This document shows, piece after piece, positions 31,783 through 41,275 of a stretch of DNA of 64,000 bases. A program made the position numbers and the translations under genes. The notes under the pieces are model-generated. The model did no database searches. It was not told where the DNA came from and worked only from the letters and a program-made list of their open reading frames with translations. Origin of the DNA: Asparagus officinalis (lineage: Eukaryota > Streptophyta > Magnoliopsida > Asparagales > Asparagaceae). How positions within the stretch are numbered: position 1 is the stretch's first letter; each line of letters starts with the position of its first letter. Location: NCBI RefSeq assembly GCF_001876935.1, contig NC_033794.1:118128290-118192289 (forward strand), given 5' to 3'.

Positions 31783-32510
31783 TGATACGAGTTGTCGTGC
31801 GAGCACCTTTGATCGCGGAATTATCAAAGGTGGGTTGAGGAGAAATAATAAGAATACAAGAATAACTTAGATTTTGGGCGAAGGAAAATACCTCCTCTAG
31901 ATTATGAGTATGCAATTTACAATCTCTCACAATCTCACTCTAGAATTGAAGAACAAGCTCTCCAAATCTCAATTACAAGTTAATCTCTCTTGATTTAACT
32001 CTCTGATTGTTTAGAAACCCTAAAACAATCACTTATATAGGTGTACAAACGTGGATGGTAATTTGGTAAATAACCAGACCCAAAACCAACAGGAATTCAT
32101 GTGAACAGAATCCCAAACGAATCAGGAAACCCTCGATGAGTCGACTCATGACTGAGATGAGTCGACTCGACAGAAACTGGAGAAATCTCAATAACCAGCG
32201 ATGAGTCGACTCATGACTGAGATGAGTCAACCCGACAGAAACTAGAGAAATCTCAATAACCAGCGATGAGTCGACTCATGACAGTCATGAGTCGACTCAA
32301 CCTGATGAGTTGACTCATAACAGTCATGAGTCGATTCACAGGCTGAAAACTAGGTACTTCGATTCTTCTGCTTGTCGTCTTGTTCCACGCTTCCTCCTGT
32401 GTTCCCTTATACTGTTTGACACCCCCTATTCCCATGCTAGTATGAGAATCATCTATCCTCAAGCTTCCATAAGGATCGCTAAGTTCCGAAGAGAAGATAC
32501 ACCCGTATCA
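31783..32510 (-). repeat. 3' LTR of the chromovirus (728 bp)
   Basis: Nearly identical to 36895-37607. It contains an array of the perfect 12-bp palindrome TGAGTCGACTCA and relatives (about 32130-32340), lying upstream of the minus-strand TATA (CTATATAAG, about 32033-32041). It has one more unit at the start of the array than the other LTR. Confidence 0.93.
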
Positions 32511-32522
32511 TGTGTCCCCTCT
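32511..32522 (-). promoter_or_regulatory. Chromovirus polypurine tract
   Basis: On the minus strand AAGAGGGGACACA leads straight into the 3' LTR start TGATACGG. Confidence 0.75.
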
Positions 32523-32547
32523 TTAAGAACTTGAAGTCCCATTCAAG

Positions 32548-33955
32548 TTAGAACTTCAGCTGAGGAAACTTGACCTTGACTTCCTTATTGAACCACTTAG
32601 CCTTGCTAGGAACTTGACCTTGACGTCCGATGAGAAACGACTCCTTCATTCCCCTTCTTGTCGTGGTCGTCTTTCGCTCCAAAATGCAGTCTTCCTTCAG
32701 CGGCTCCTCTCTATCAAACCATAAGTCATCAACATGCGGTAAGATCACCTTGTCATCACCTTCATCATCCAGTAATGGAGGCTCAAACAACTTCAAGTAC
32801 TCAGCATTGATCACCGAATACATGCCTAAGTAAGGCGGCAAATCCAGCCTAAAAGCGTTGTCGCCGATCTGATCGAGAATCCGAAAGGGACCATAACGAA
32901 TAAGCTTTAACTTCTTGCCTTCTCCTTTTAGCCTCTCCTTACTCAATTTCATCCACACCATATCGCCCATGCCAAAGTTACAAGGAACCCGATGTTGATC
33001 ATGCTTCGCCTTGTATTTTGCATGTGACTTCTTCAATTGTGCTTCAACCGTGGCATGAATCTGTGCAATCTTCTCCAGAAATCACTGAGCCCGTTGTCTT
33101 TCATTCCCCTCCTTGCCGTCCATCGTAGATTCACTTGAAAACACGAGATCAAACGGACTCGGTGGTAAGAATCCATAACAAGTCTCAAACGGTGACTTTC
33201 CCGAAGATCCATGAATCGCCCGATTAAAAGCAAACTGCAAATATGGTAAGCTCTCATCCCAAGTCTTGGGATGCCTGGAATTATACCCCCGCAACATATG
33301 CACCATAGTCTGGTTGACTACCTCTGTCTGCCCGTCTGTTTGTGGATGAAAAGTTGTGCTCTTCTTTAATCTAGTGTCCATCAGACTCCACAAAGAATCC
33401 CAAAAATGCCCAAGAAACCGGCTGTCCCGATCCGAAATGATCGAACTTGGCAACCCAAAATGCTTCCACACATGCTCGAAGAACAATTGTGCTGCACCCG
33501 CTCCCGTCACGGTCTTCTTACAAGGAATCAAAAACACCATCTTACTTAACCGGTCCACCACAACGTACGAATAGTCATGCCCACGCTTGGTAGTCGGCAA
33601 TCCTCCTAGAAAGTCCATAGATATGCTCTCCCACGGCCTAGAAGGAACCGGTAGTGGTAGGGGCAATCTACAATCCCCTTTTTCTATTAGAAGGCTTCGA
33701 AATACAGCATAACTTCCACCCTCCAACATACTTGGTCACATCATCAAGCATCCGTGGCCAAAACACATGTCGCCGTAGATTGAGAAGCGTCTTCTGAATT
33801 CCAAAATGCCCTTGCACACGCGAGGTATGTGCTTCCCGAATCCATTGCAACCTATCACCATCCTCCGGAATACATAGTGATGTTCCACGATACAACAAGC
33901 CATCTTCTCCAAGTGCATACTCCCCCTTTTGACCGGCCTTCGCCTGCTCGAACAC
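32548..33955 (-). pseudogene. pol: Chromovirus integrase with chromodomain-like tail
   Basis: The zinc-binding region (EAHTSRVQGHFGIQKTLLNL, 33955-33668) is followed in another frame by the catalytic core (33729-33082) with MDFLGG, SDRDSRF and QTDGQTEVVN supplying D-D-E. The C-terminal segment (33036-32548) has the GPFRILDQIGDNAFRLDLP motif. It ends in a chromodomain-like stretch (ESFLIGRQGQVPSKAKW then VKVKFPQ). Frame changes lie near 33700 and 33060. Confidence 0.88.
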
Positions 33956-34495
33956 ACTACTGAAGTCTCTACTGGATGCATACAGCTGTACTTACTCCAA
34001 AGGAACCAAGGGCTTAATACGTGTCGCCACCAATAAAGCTCTTACCGGCGGACGAGATAACATATCGGCCAACTTGTTTGTCGCCCCCTTCTTGTACCTA
34101 ATAATGATGTTGAAAACCATCAAATACGACATCCACTTCATGTGCCGTGCCTGCTGTAGCTTCGTCTGGGCATGTAAGAACTCCAATGGCTTGTGGTCTG
34201 AGTGCACGACCACCTCCTTCCCTAGCAAGTACACCCTCCAATGTTTGATTGCTTGATACAATGCATAGAAATCCTTGTCATAGGTCGGGTAGTTCGCAAT
34301 AGCACCCAAAAACAACTCAGAATGATATTCCACCGGCTTCCCATCCTGAATCAACACCGCGCCCATCGCATAACTAGATGCGTCGGTCTCCACCTCGAAA
34401 GTCCGCTGCAAATTCGGCAACGCCAATACTGGTGCCTCCGAGAACTTCCTCTTTAGCAACTGAAAAGCCTCCTCATGCGTCCTTCCCCACTCGAA
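33956..34495 (-). pseudogene. pol: Chromovirus RNase H
   Basis: Frame 34459-33992 reads VETDASSYAMGAVLIQDGKPVEY, with HSDHKPLEFL further on, standard for Ty3/gypsy RNase H. A stop just upstream (near 34496) separates it from RT. Confidence 0.88.
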
Positions 34496-35167
34496 CTAAA
34501 CCTTAGCCTTTGTGAGGCCATGTAACGGTGCCGTATAAGTCGAAAAATGTCGAATGAACTTGCGCAAATACTGGCAAGCCCTCATGAAGCTTCTCACTTC
34601 AGTCACTGTCTTCGGCGTCGGCCACATTGTGATCACCGCCACCTTACTCGGATCTATCTTCCTCTGGCCCTTCCCCACGATAAAGCCGAGATACACCAAC
34701 TCGTCCTTCCCAAACTCGCACTTCTTACCGTTGAGCTTCAGCTGTCCATCCTGCAACACTCTAAATACTTTCTCCACATGAACAAGATGCTCCTCCCAGG
34801 TCCTTCTGTACACCAAAATATCATCAAGGTACACAATCACAAAATCCTCTATGAAAGGTCGCAATAAATCATTCATGAGCCTCATAAAAGTCGCCGGAGC
34901 ATTGCATAATCCAAACGGCATCACCAACCACTCGAACAGGCCCTGTTTGGTCTTGAACGCCGTCTTCCAAGTGTCTTCCTCCCGAATCCTTACCTGATGA
35001 TAGCCAGACTTCAGATCCAACTTCGTGAAGAACCTCGCTCCCTCTAACTGGTCCATAAGATCATCGATCCGTGGTAGTGGGTAACGATTCTTGATAGTTA
35101 TCTTGTTGAGCGCCCGGTAATCCACGCACATGCGCCAATCTCTATCCTTTTTGGGCACCAATAACAC
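34496..35167 (-). pseudogene. pol: Chromovirus reverse transcriptase
   Basis: Open frame with VPKKDRDWRMCVDYRALN, KLDLKSGYHQVR, MPFGLCNAPATFM and the intact catalytic box VYLDDILVY (34834-34813), then the thumb and connection (YLRKFIRHFS). The frame is open, but its N-terminal finger region and the linker to protease are missing, so it is unlikely to be a full enzyme. Confidence 0.9.
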
Positions 35168-35915
35168 CGACGACCCGCAAGGTGAACAAGCTCAATGTGG
35201 ACAAGCATATCCTACTCAGCTGTTCTTCATAAGGCCGAATGAACAATAACACGAACCTCCTGCCCGCATTCACCAACCTCTTAGCCTGAGTCACCGTCAC
35301 CAAACTTGTCTCCTGCGGAAGAGATGCCGAGCGAAAAATAAATTGCGCGCCATCTTTGGTGAACGTATACTTTTGGGCCCGCCGATCATATACCGCGTGT
35401 CTATCCCACAAGTAAGGACTGCCCAAAATAACCTGGCAAACATCCAACGGAACCACGTCGCATGTGACCTCATCAATATACGACTCATGGAGTGCAAATC
35501 GGAACGTACACTGGTTCACCACACTCAATCCCGCTTCCTTCTGAATCCACCCTAATGGATAGGGCTTTGGATGCCTCACCGTCTTCAATCCCAGCTTTTG
35601 TACCAACGCTTCAGATATCAGGTTCTTCTGACTCCCTGTGTCTACAATGGCATCCACCAAGCTAGTCTTGACCTGCAACTTCAGAACAAAGAGTTTCTCT
35701 CTCGGGTCGTTGTCTTCTTTTGTGGCCTGTTTCCCCGCTATAAGGTTGAGGCTGTTGTTGGGCTCTGTCATCCCGGGAACCTCTTTCGGACCCTGTGCTA
35801 TCACGTACGCCTTTTTCACCTCCTTCTTCTTCAACCCTTTCAGCTTCAGATGAGGATACTTATCCCAGCAACGATCAGCCATGTGCCCTGTCTGCTTGCA
35901 GTGATTGCATGTCAA
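35168..35915 (-). pseudogene. pol: Chromovirus nucleocapsid knuckle and protease
   Basis: Starts with the CCHC knuckle CNHCKQTGHMADRC (35910-35868). The protease has VDAIVDTGSQKNLIS (D-T-G-S, near 35650-35615) and continues through VILGSPYLWDRHAVYD. After FIRPYEEQLSRI the frame enters sequence that joins directly to the RT start, so a few hundred bases of linker have been deleted near 35200. Confidence 0.85.
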
Positions 35916-36848
35916 TCATGCCTTCCCTGAATCACCCTTCTTCTTCTCTTCCTTATGTTGAGAGCTACTCGACTTGTTTCCCGATTGTTTGGAGTTACCC
36001 TTCGTTTCGTTACCCTTCTTCTGTTTGCCCTCAATGGCAATTGCCTTCACGCTCGCTTCTGCAATCGTCTCGACCGTGAACAGCTTCATCTCCTTACGGA
36101 TGTAATCATTCAGTCCCGCCATGTACTTCATGAAGATGGAGTACTCGTCTGTTGCGATGTTTAGAACCATCGTCTGTTGCTGGAACTCCGTCGTGTACTC
36201 TTGAATGGTCTGATTGAATCTTTGGCGCAAGCCGTACCACTTGTACCAACGCTCCTCAAGGAACCCCACCGGATAGAACTGTTTCCTGAGTAGCTCCTTG
36301 AATTTGTTCCACGATGTTGCCTTCTTCTCCTGTTTGCAATAGGATTTCCACCACGTCAACGCGTGTCCTGAAAGCTTCAATGTCACGAACATAATCTTCT
36401 CCTTGGATGAATATCCGTAGAGGGTGAAGTACATCTCCATACGCTCAATCTAATCATCGAGCTTTTCTACATTGACACTCCTATCATAGACAGGAATCTC
36501 CACCTTGAAATCTATCTTTAAATTTTGGTAATTATTTTTACCCCCTTGATGTCCAGTAGCCCTAACAACCTCGGTTCCCCCGTCCGAATCAGACTTCTCG
36601 CTCTCTTCATCGGACTCGATGATTTTCTTCTTACCCTTCGAAGAAGATTCCTCTCTTTTGTCCCCTTTGTTGATGAGACCCACGAGCTGACTGAGCGTCG
36701 AACCGATCGTCTCGATCTGCTTCTCCATGGCATCAAGTCTTGTTGAGTTATCTGTTTCAGACATTTTCTCCTTCCTTAACTCTTGGGCTCCTTCCAAGGA
36801 ACTAAGGATCTCGCCAAGCTCCTTGTATTGCGAACGAGTCAGGACCAT
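35916..36848 (-). pseudogene. gag: Chromovirus Gag
   Basis: Start MVLTRSQYKELGEIL at 36848, then an acidic/basic linker. One in-frame TAG near 36445 falls where Trp is expected (LDD-stop-IERMEMYF). The Gag core (GHALTWWKSYCKQ, FKELLRKQFYPVG, EYTTEFQQQ) continues to a basic C-terminus and a stop at 35916, just before the knuckle. The ATG lies about 32 bp after the primer site. Confidence 0.88.
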
Positions 36849-36879
36849 GCACAGGATGCCCCCTTCGTAGGATCTGATT

Positions 36880-36891
36880 GCTCTGATACCA
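36880..36891 (-). promoter_or_regulatory. Chromovirus primer-binding site (tRNA-iMet type)
   Basis: On the minus strand TGGTATCAGAGC lies three bases after the 5' LTR end. Confidence 0.9.
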
Positions 36892-36894
36892 ACT

Positions 36895-37607
36895 TGATAC
36901 GAGTTGCCGTGCGAGCACCTTTGATCGCGGAATTATCAAAGGTGGGTTGAGGAGAAATAATAAGAATACAAGAATAACTCAGATTTTGGGCGAAGGAAAA
37001 TACCTTCTCTAGATTATGAAGAACAAAAGATAAATTACAATCTCTCACAATCTCACTCTAGAATTGAAGAACAAGCTCTCCAAATCTCAATTACAAGTTA
37101 ATCTCTCTTGATTTAACTCTCTGATTGTTTAGAAACCCTAAAACAATCCCTTATATAGGTGTACAAACGTGGATAGAAATTTGGTAAATAACCAGACCCA
37201 AAACCAACTGGAATTCGTGTGAACAGAATCCCAAACGAACCAGGAAACCCTCGATGAGTCGACTCGACAGAAACTGGAGAAATCTCAATAACCAGCGATG
37301 AGTCGACTCATGACTGAGATGAGTCGACTCGACAGAAACTAGAGAAATCTCAATAACCAGCGATGAGTCGACTCATGACAGTCATGAGTCGACTCAACCT
37401 GATGAGTTGACTCATAACAATCATGAGTCGACTCACAGGCTAAAAACTGGGTACTTCGATTCTTCTGCTCGTCGTCTTGTTCCACGCTTCCTCCTGTGTT
37501 CCCTTATACTGTTTGACACCCCCTATTCCCATGCTAGTATGAGAATCATCTATCCTCAAGCTTCCATGAGGATCGCTAAGTTCCGAAGAGAAGATACACC
37601 CGTATCA
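36895..37607 (-). repeat. 5' LTR of the chromovirus (713 bp)
   Basis: TGATACGGGTG...CGTATCA on the minus strand. The TATA word CCTATATAA is at 37151-37159 (minus). The palindrome array (TGAGTCGACTCA words, about 37255-37440) lies 95-280 bp upstream of it. Confidence 0.93.
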
Positions 37608-37612
37608 TTGAC

Positions 37613-37797
37613 CGTTTGAGGTCGGCCTCTATGCACAATTCTGTGGTGTTTGCAGGACACATTACCACCAGAGGAGGAGGAAGACAAGTACTCTTCATAC
37701 TTAGCTTAGTCGAACTAGATTTCTAGGGACTCCACGGTCGTCCCGACAGCAACCTTGTCGAACTGCGCTATCACCATTTTGGTTGAGGAAATAGTTT
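37613..37797 (-). other. Family T leader, part 2
   Basis: Short untranslated stretch between the chromovirus insertion and the primer site. No gene seen. Confidence 0.6.
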
Positions 37798-37815
37798 CTC
37801 CCACTGTGGTCATCA
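37798..37815 (-). promoter_or_regulatory. Family T primer-binding site, decayed
   Basis: The minus strand reads TGATGACCACAGTGGGAG, matching the family A site except for two bases at its start that fit loss of a CpG and neighbouring change. Five bases separate it from the LTR. Confidence 0.7.
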
Positions 37816-37820
37816 TCTTC

Positions 37821-38976
37821 TGTAGGTATAAATTTTGATCTCCCAAAATGGGGGTTTCATTTGTATTGATAAGAATATCTTTTTACAAACTAATGAATCA
37901 AAATTACAACAGAAGCAGAGGGAAGGCCCTCCTTGTTTATCGTGGGGACTTTGGTAGGGATAAGACGCCTCGCTCGGTTCTCGCACCGAGTCTGCTTGCC
38001 TTGGATGATTCGATCTAGGTTGCTGGTGAGCTTCAGTACGCAGTAGAAGCTTATGCTGGTTGAGTTCGAGTCTCCGAGTTTAGTGGTGGTCATGGCCCAA
38101 AGCTGGGAGAAGGTGCTACAGTGTAAGGATCATGCAAAGAGCCTGTCGTCAACTCAGTCGAGAGTTGAGAGCTAATGGTCCAGCTAACTGATTGAATTAA
38201 TCAATTAACTACGAACCTCTCTCCTATAGCCAGGGGAGGCCCTTAAATAGAGGAGAGACGGCATGGTCGCTCCCTTGAATCATGGGATATGACCATGTAC
38301 TATTGGGAGATACCATGCTTCTCACTTGTACCATGAGCGACCGCTTGATGGGCTCGGAGCACTGTACTTCTTTCCCTCACATCATGGGAAACGGGAAGGC
38401 CCATCCCTATACGTGATGTAGCAGCCGCCAGGTACTCTGGTGAGTTTGGCGAGTTTGTTGATTGCGAGCAAATTTAGCTCCTGACTTGTGCAGGTGAGTT
38501 CAGCTCTTGAGTAAACCTAACTCGTGCGGGCAAGTCAAGCGTGCAGGAGAGTGTAGAGACATCGTGGATTCGACTGGTCACTTGTACTGTGGACGGCCGC
38601 TTGATGGACTCGGAGTACTGTGCTCCTTCCCTTCACGTCGTGGGAAATGGGAAGGTCCATCCCTGTACGTGATATTGCGGCCGCCAGGTATTTTGGCGAG
38701 TCTGACGAGTTTACCAATCGCCTGGCTGATCGTCTAGGCACGAAGGCGAGTTTAGCTCTTGAGTAAACTTAACTCGAGCAGGCGAGTCAAGTTTCCAGGT
38801 GAGTTTCTGATCGCCTGGTAGATTGCCCAGATGTAGGCGAATTTGGTGATCATGTGGTCTTGGATCGTGCTGGCGAGTCAAGCACACGAGTGAGCCTAAT
38901 TTTCAAGTCGTGTGGGCAACTCGAATATGCAGACGGATTTTAGGCATATCTACAAAGGTAATTTTTACCACCTACA
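37821..38976 (-). repeat. 5' LTR of family T (1156 bp)
   Basis: The minus strand starts TGTAGGTGGTAAAAATTACC and ends ATACCTACA next to the primer site. A TATA-like CTATTTAAGGG is near 38236-38246 (minus). Upstream of it, about 250 bp is duplicated in tandem (38335-38585 and 38588-38830; both contain GACCGCTTGATGG/GGCCGCTTGATGG and CATCCCT(A/G)TACGTGAT), rich in GGCGAGT words. Confidence 0.85.
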
Positions 38977-39049
38977 ATAATATGCAAAGTATTTCAGGCT
39001 CATCTATAAAAGAAACAAGACTGAAAAACTTTGGAGGGGGGGGGGTATC
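38977..39049 (+). other. Tail of a family A-like element with purine tract
   Basis: TTTCAGGCTCATCTATAAAAG and ACTTTGGAGG(G)n GTATC are homologous to 3820-3878, the end of the 3' noncoding region of copy 1. So family T was inserted about 70 bp before this LTR. The purine tract includes a run of about ten G. Confidence 0.75.
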
Positions 39050-40316
39050 TATAGGCATCAAAAATTACCTATAGGTCCCCATACGTGACTTGAGATAGAG
39101 AGAAGATGTTTAACATCGCTATTCGAGTCATAGAAGCTTATTTGATGATGACAAACGCATGAAGTGAGTCAACGGACCATGCGAAGCAACGAAATTTCGG
39201 AACAACGGAAACACGAATGGACCGAGAGCTGCACATCACTTACAAAAGATGAAGAACCCCTCATGTACTATCTACTTCATATGTGATTCAACCATGGGAG
39301 TTTATAGATCTCCTCATTAGATTCCAACGCATATTGAACAAAGTAATTCCCTGTTCGGACGATGAAGATACGGCGAAAATGAACGGAACGTATAAACAAA
39401 GTTCAGGCCAAAGTTTGGCCAAGACACCAAGTGGTGTCTCAGCCAATGCTTGGCCGAGACACCAAGTGGTGTCTCGGCCAAATCCTGCGACACCAAATGA
39501 TGTCTCAGCCGAACCATGGCTGAGACACCCATGGGTGTCCGCAATCCCCGAAATCTGTTTTTGGCTGTTTTGAGCAATTTTTCGACCGTTAACTAGCTGG
39601 ATTTGTTCCAACTGATAAGATATCATCCAAGAACATGGTTAAGTGATTACAACTAAGGATAAGAGCGAATCAACCATTCTTATCTGAAAACAGAGCTCCC
39701 CAAGCCTATAAATATAGCCCCAGGGCATTCATTTTTTTAGATCTGAAATTCTCGAGCGTTAGCGAAGCCCTGCTGAATTGAGAACTGAAGAGCCACAAAT
39801 TTTAGAGAGGAAGAGGAGACTTTAGCGAATTCTTTAGCATAAAGAAGAGGAGTTCGTCAGATCTGTAGCCCGATTCTTTGCCTTGAGATTGCCTTGTTGC
39901 GGTGATCTCGAGAAGAGTGATTATCTGTTGTCAAGATAATTGCTTCAGTTTCTTGATTGCTTATCGAATCAACAAAGCTTTAGATCTGATCTGATCATTC
40001 GGTGGTCCACAGATTAACTCCGGCACAGGCAAAGATCTCACGCAAGCAGAAGACCGATAAACGATCTCTGCGTTTGTTTTGACGAGAATTGTACTTTTTA
40101 TTTTCATTCACGCAAGCAGAAGACCGATAAACGATCTCTGCGTTTGTTTTGACGAGAATTGTACTTTTTATTTTCATTGTGTAAGAGTCTTATAAAATTG
40201 TACTTTTTATTTTCATTGTGTAAGAGTCTTATAAAAAGACTATCTTTTTATTTTCATTATAATGACTGAAGTTGTAATGAACACTGTAATGAATATATCA
40301 ACTTTCTCCCCAAACA
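39050..40316 (+). repeat. LTR of a family A-like element (1267 bp, subtype B)
   Basis: It starts TATAGGCATCAAAAATTACC (TG to TA change) and ends TCTCCCCAAACA. An inverted-repeat cluster (39408-39540) lies upstream of TATA (TATAAATA, 39708-39715). A 70-bp direct duplication (CGCAAGCAGAAGACCGATAA words, 40033-40178) and a shorter one (TAAGAGTCTTATAAAA, to 40245) expand the 3' part. A conserved ATGAATATATCA lies near the end. It is preceded by a purine tract like a 3' LTR, but followed by a pol fragment. Confidence 0.85.
39408..39540 (+). promoter_or_regulatory. GCCGAGACACC inverted-repeat cluster upstream of TATA
   Basis: Words GGCCGAGACACC and GGTGTCTCGGCC alternate, some with loop AAGT, at 170-300 bp upstream of TATA. 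Family A copies have CCGAGCCACC/GGTGGCTCGG words in the same place, so the arrangement is kept while the word differs by two bases. Confidence 0.75.
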
Positions 40317-41275
40317 GCGGGTGCTACTTATCAACAAGCCATGACGAAAATTTTCCAAGAACATCTTTAGAAAACTGTCAAATGCTATGTTGATGATTTG
40401 GTGGTTAAAAGCCATAGAAAAAAAGACCACATTAAAAACTTGAGGACAATGTTCAATCTCATGTGGAGTTACCAGCTAAAGATGAATCCTACTAAGTCTT
40501 TCCTGGGTATGTTCAGTGGCAAGTTCCTCGGATTCTTCATCACCATGAAAGACATCCACATCGATCCTGATAAAGTAAAGGCGATACATGAATTTCAACC
40601 TTCGAAGAATCTCAAGGAACTCAGAGGATTACAAGGAAGATTGGCATACATGCGCAGTTTTATCTCAAACCTCAATGGAAAGCGTCAACCATTCTCCAAG
40701 CTCATAAAGAAAGGTGTATCATTTGTTTGGGAGGATGGTTGCCGGAAAGCATTTGAAGATATCAAGGCATACCTATCAAATCCTCTTGTCCTCATCACAA
40801 TGAAGTCAGGGAAACCATTCTTGATTTATGTCAAGGCAATGAACCACTCGTTAAGTGTTTTACTAGCACAAAATGATGACAACGGTCACAAGCAAGCGGT
40901 TTATTATTTGAGCAGGACATTGGTAGGTGCCAAATCTCGATATCCAATGATTGAGATGGAGTGCCTTGCTCTGGTGTTCGCAATTTAAAAGATGCGACAC
41001 TATCTGGTTGGACAGACAATTTATATCATTTCCAACATTAATCCCATCTAAGTGTTCATGACGCAATCAGCTTCTATGAATTGGTGGTTAGCAAGATGGG
41101 TTTTACTCCTATCTCAGTATGATATCCACGTCAAACAATAGAAGTCGGTCAAAAGGCAGGCGATTTGTGACCTTCTAGAGGTATAGCCTATGAAAGATAG
41201 AGCTGAGCTATATGAACATTTGTCGGATGAAACCTTCGAAGTCAATACTACGTCTCATCAACAAGTGTGGTAATA
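40317..41275 (+). pseudogene. pol: Family A-like (B) RT C-terminal half and first RNase H
   Basis: Begins mid-RT, at the ATYQQAMTKIFQEH position, directly after the LTR; gag, protease and the first half of RT are absent. CYVDDLVVKSH holds the catalytic box (about 40386-40400). KMNPTKSFLGMFSGKFLGF, LRGLQGRLAYMRSF and the degenerate RNase H (IYVKAMNHSLSVLLAQ) follow. Stops at 40988, about 41048, 41140 and later. Confidence 0.88.

Larger units (their letters stand above)
31783..37607 (-). mobile_element. Short-LTR chromovirus (Galadriel/Reina-like), nearly complete
   Basis: Boundaries TGATACGAG...CCGTATCA with a perfect duplication TTGAC (31778-31782 and 37608-37612). In minus orientation: 5' LTR (37607-36895), tRNA-iMet primer site, gag with CCHC knuckle, protease, RT, RNase H, integrase with a chromodomain-like tail, purine tract and 3' LTR (32510-31783). 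The two LTRs look almost identical, so this is one of the younger insertions. A deletion between protease and RT, and stops, disable it. The clade is tentative. Confidence 0.92.
17923..38976 (-). mobile_element. Minus-strand Tat-type retrotransposon (family T), split by nested insertions
   Basis: Read on the minus strand: 5' LTR (38976-37821), primer site (37815-37798), leader, gag (30768-28440), protease, linker, RT, degenerate RNase H, second RNase H, integrase (ending 18821) and 3' noncoding DNA. Insertions at 22047-27274 and 31783-37607 interrupt it, and the Tekay element cuts its 3' part, which probably continues at 6792-5600. No 3' LTR is seen, so that end was lost. The second RNase H and the gag type identify Tat. 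The flank at the 5' LTR is ATAAT (38977-38981); no partner duplication can be checked. Confidence 0.88.

Noticed and set aside
32630..35930. Plus-strand ORFs at 33356, 34547, 35571, 35795 and others
   Set aside because: Antisense shadows of the chromovirus pol and gag on the minus strand.
37255..37440. Regularly spaced palindromic repeats resembling a CRISPR array
   Set aside because: Eukaryotic LTR; spacing is irregular, spacers are near-identical, and no cas genes exist.
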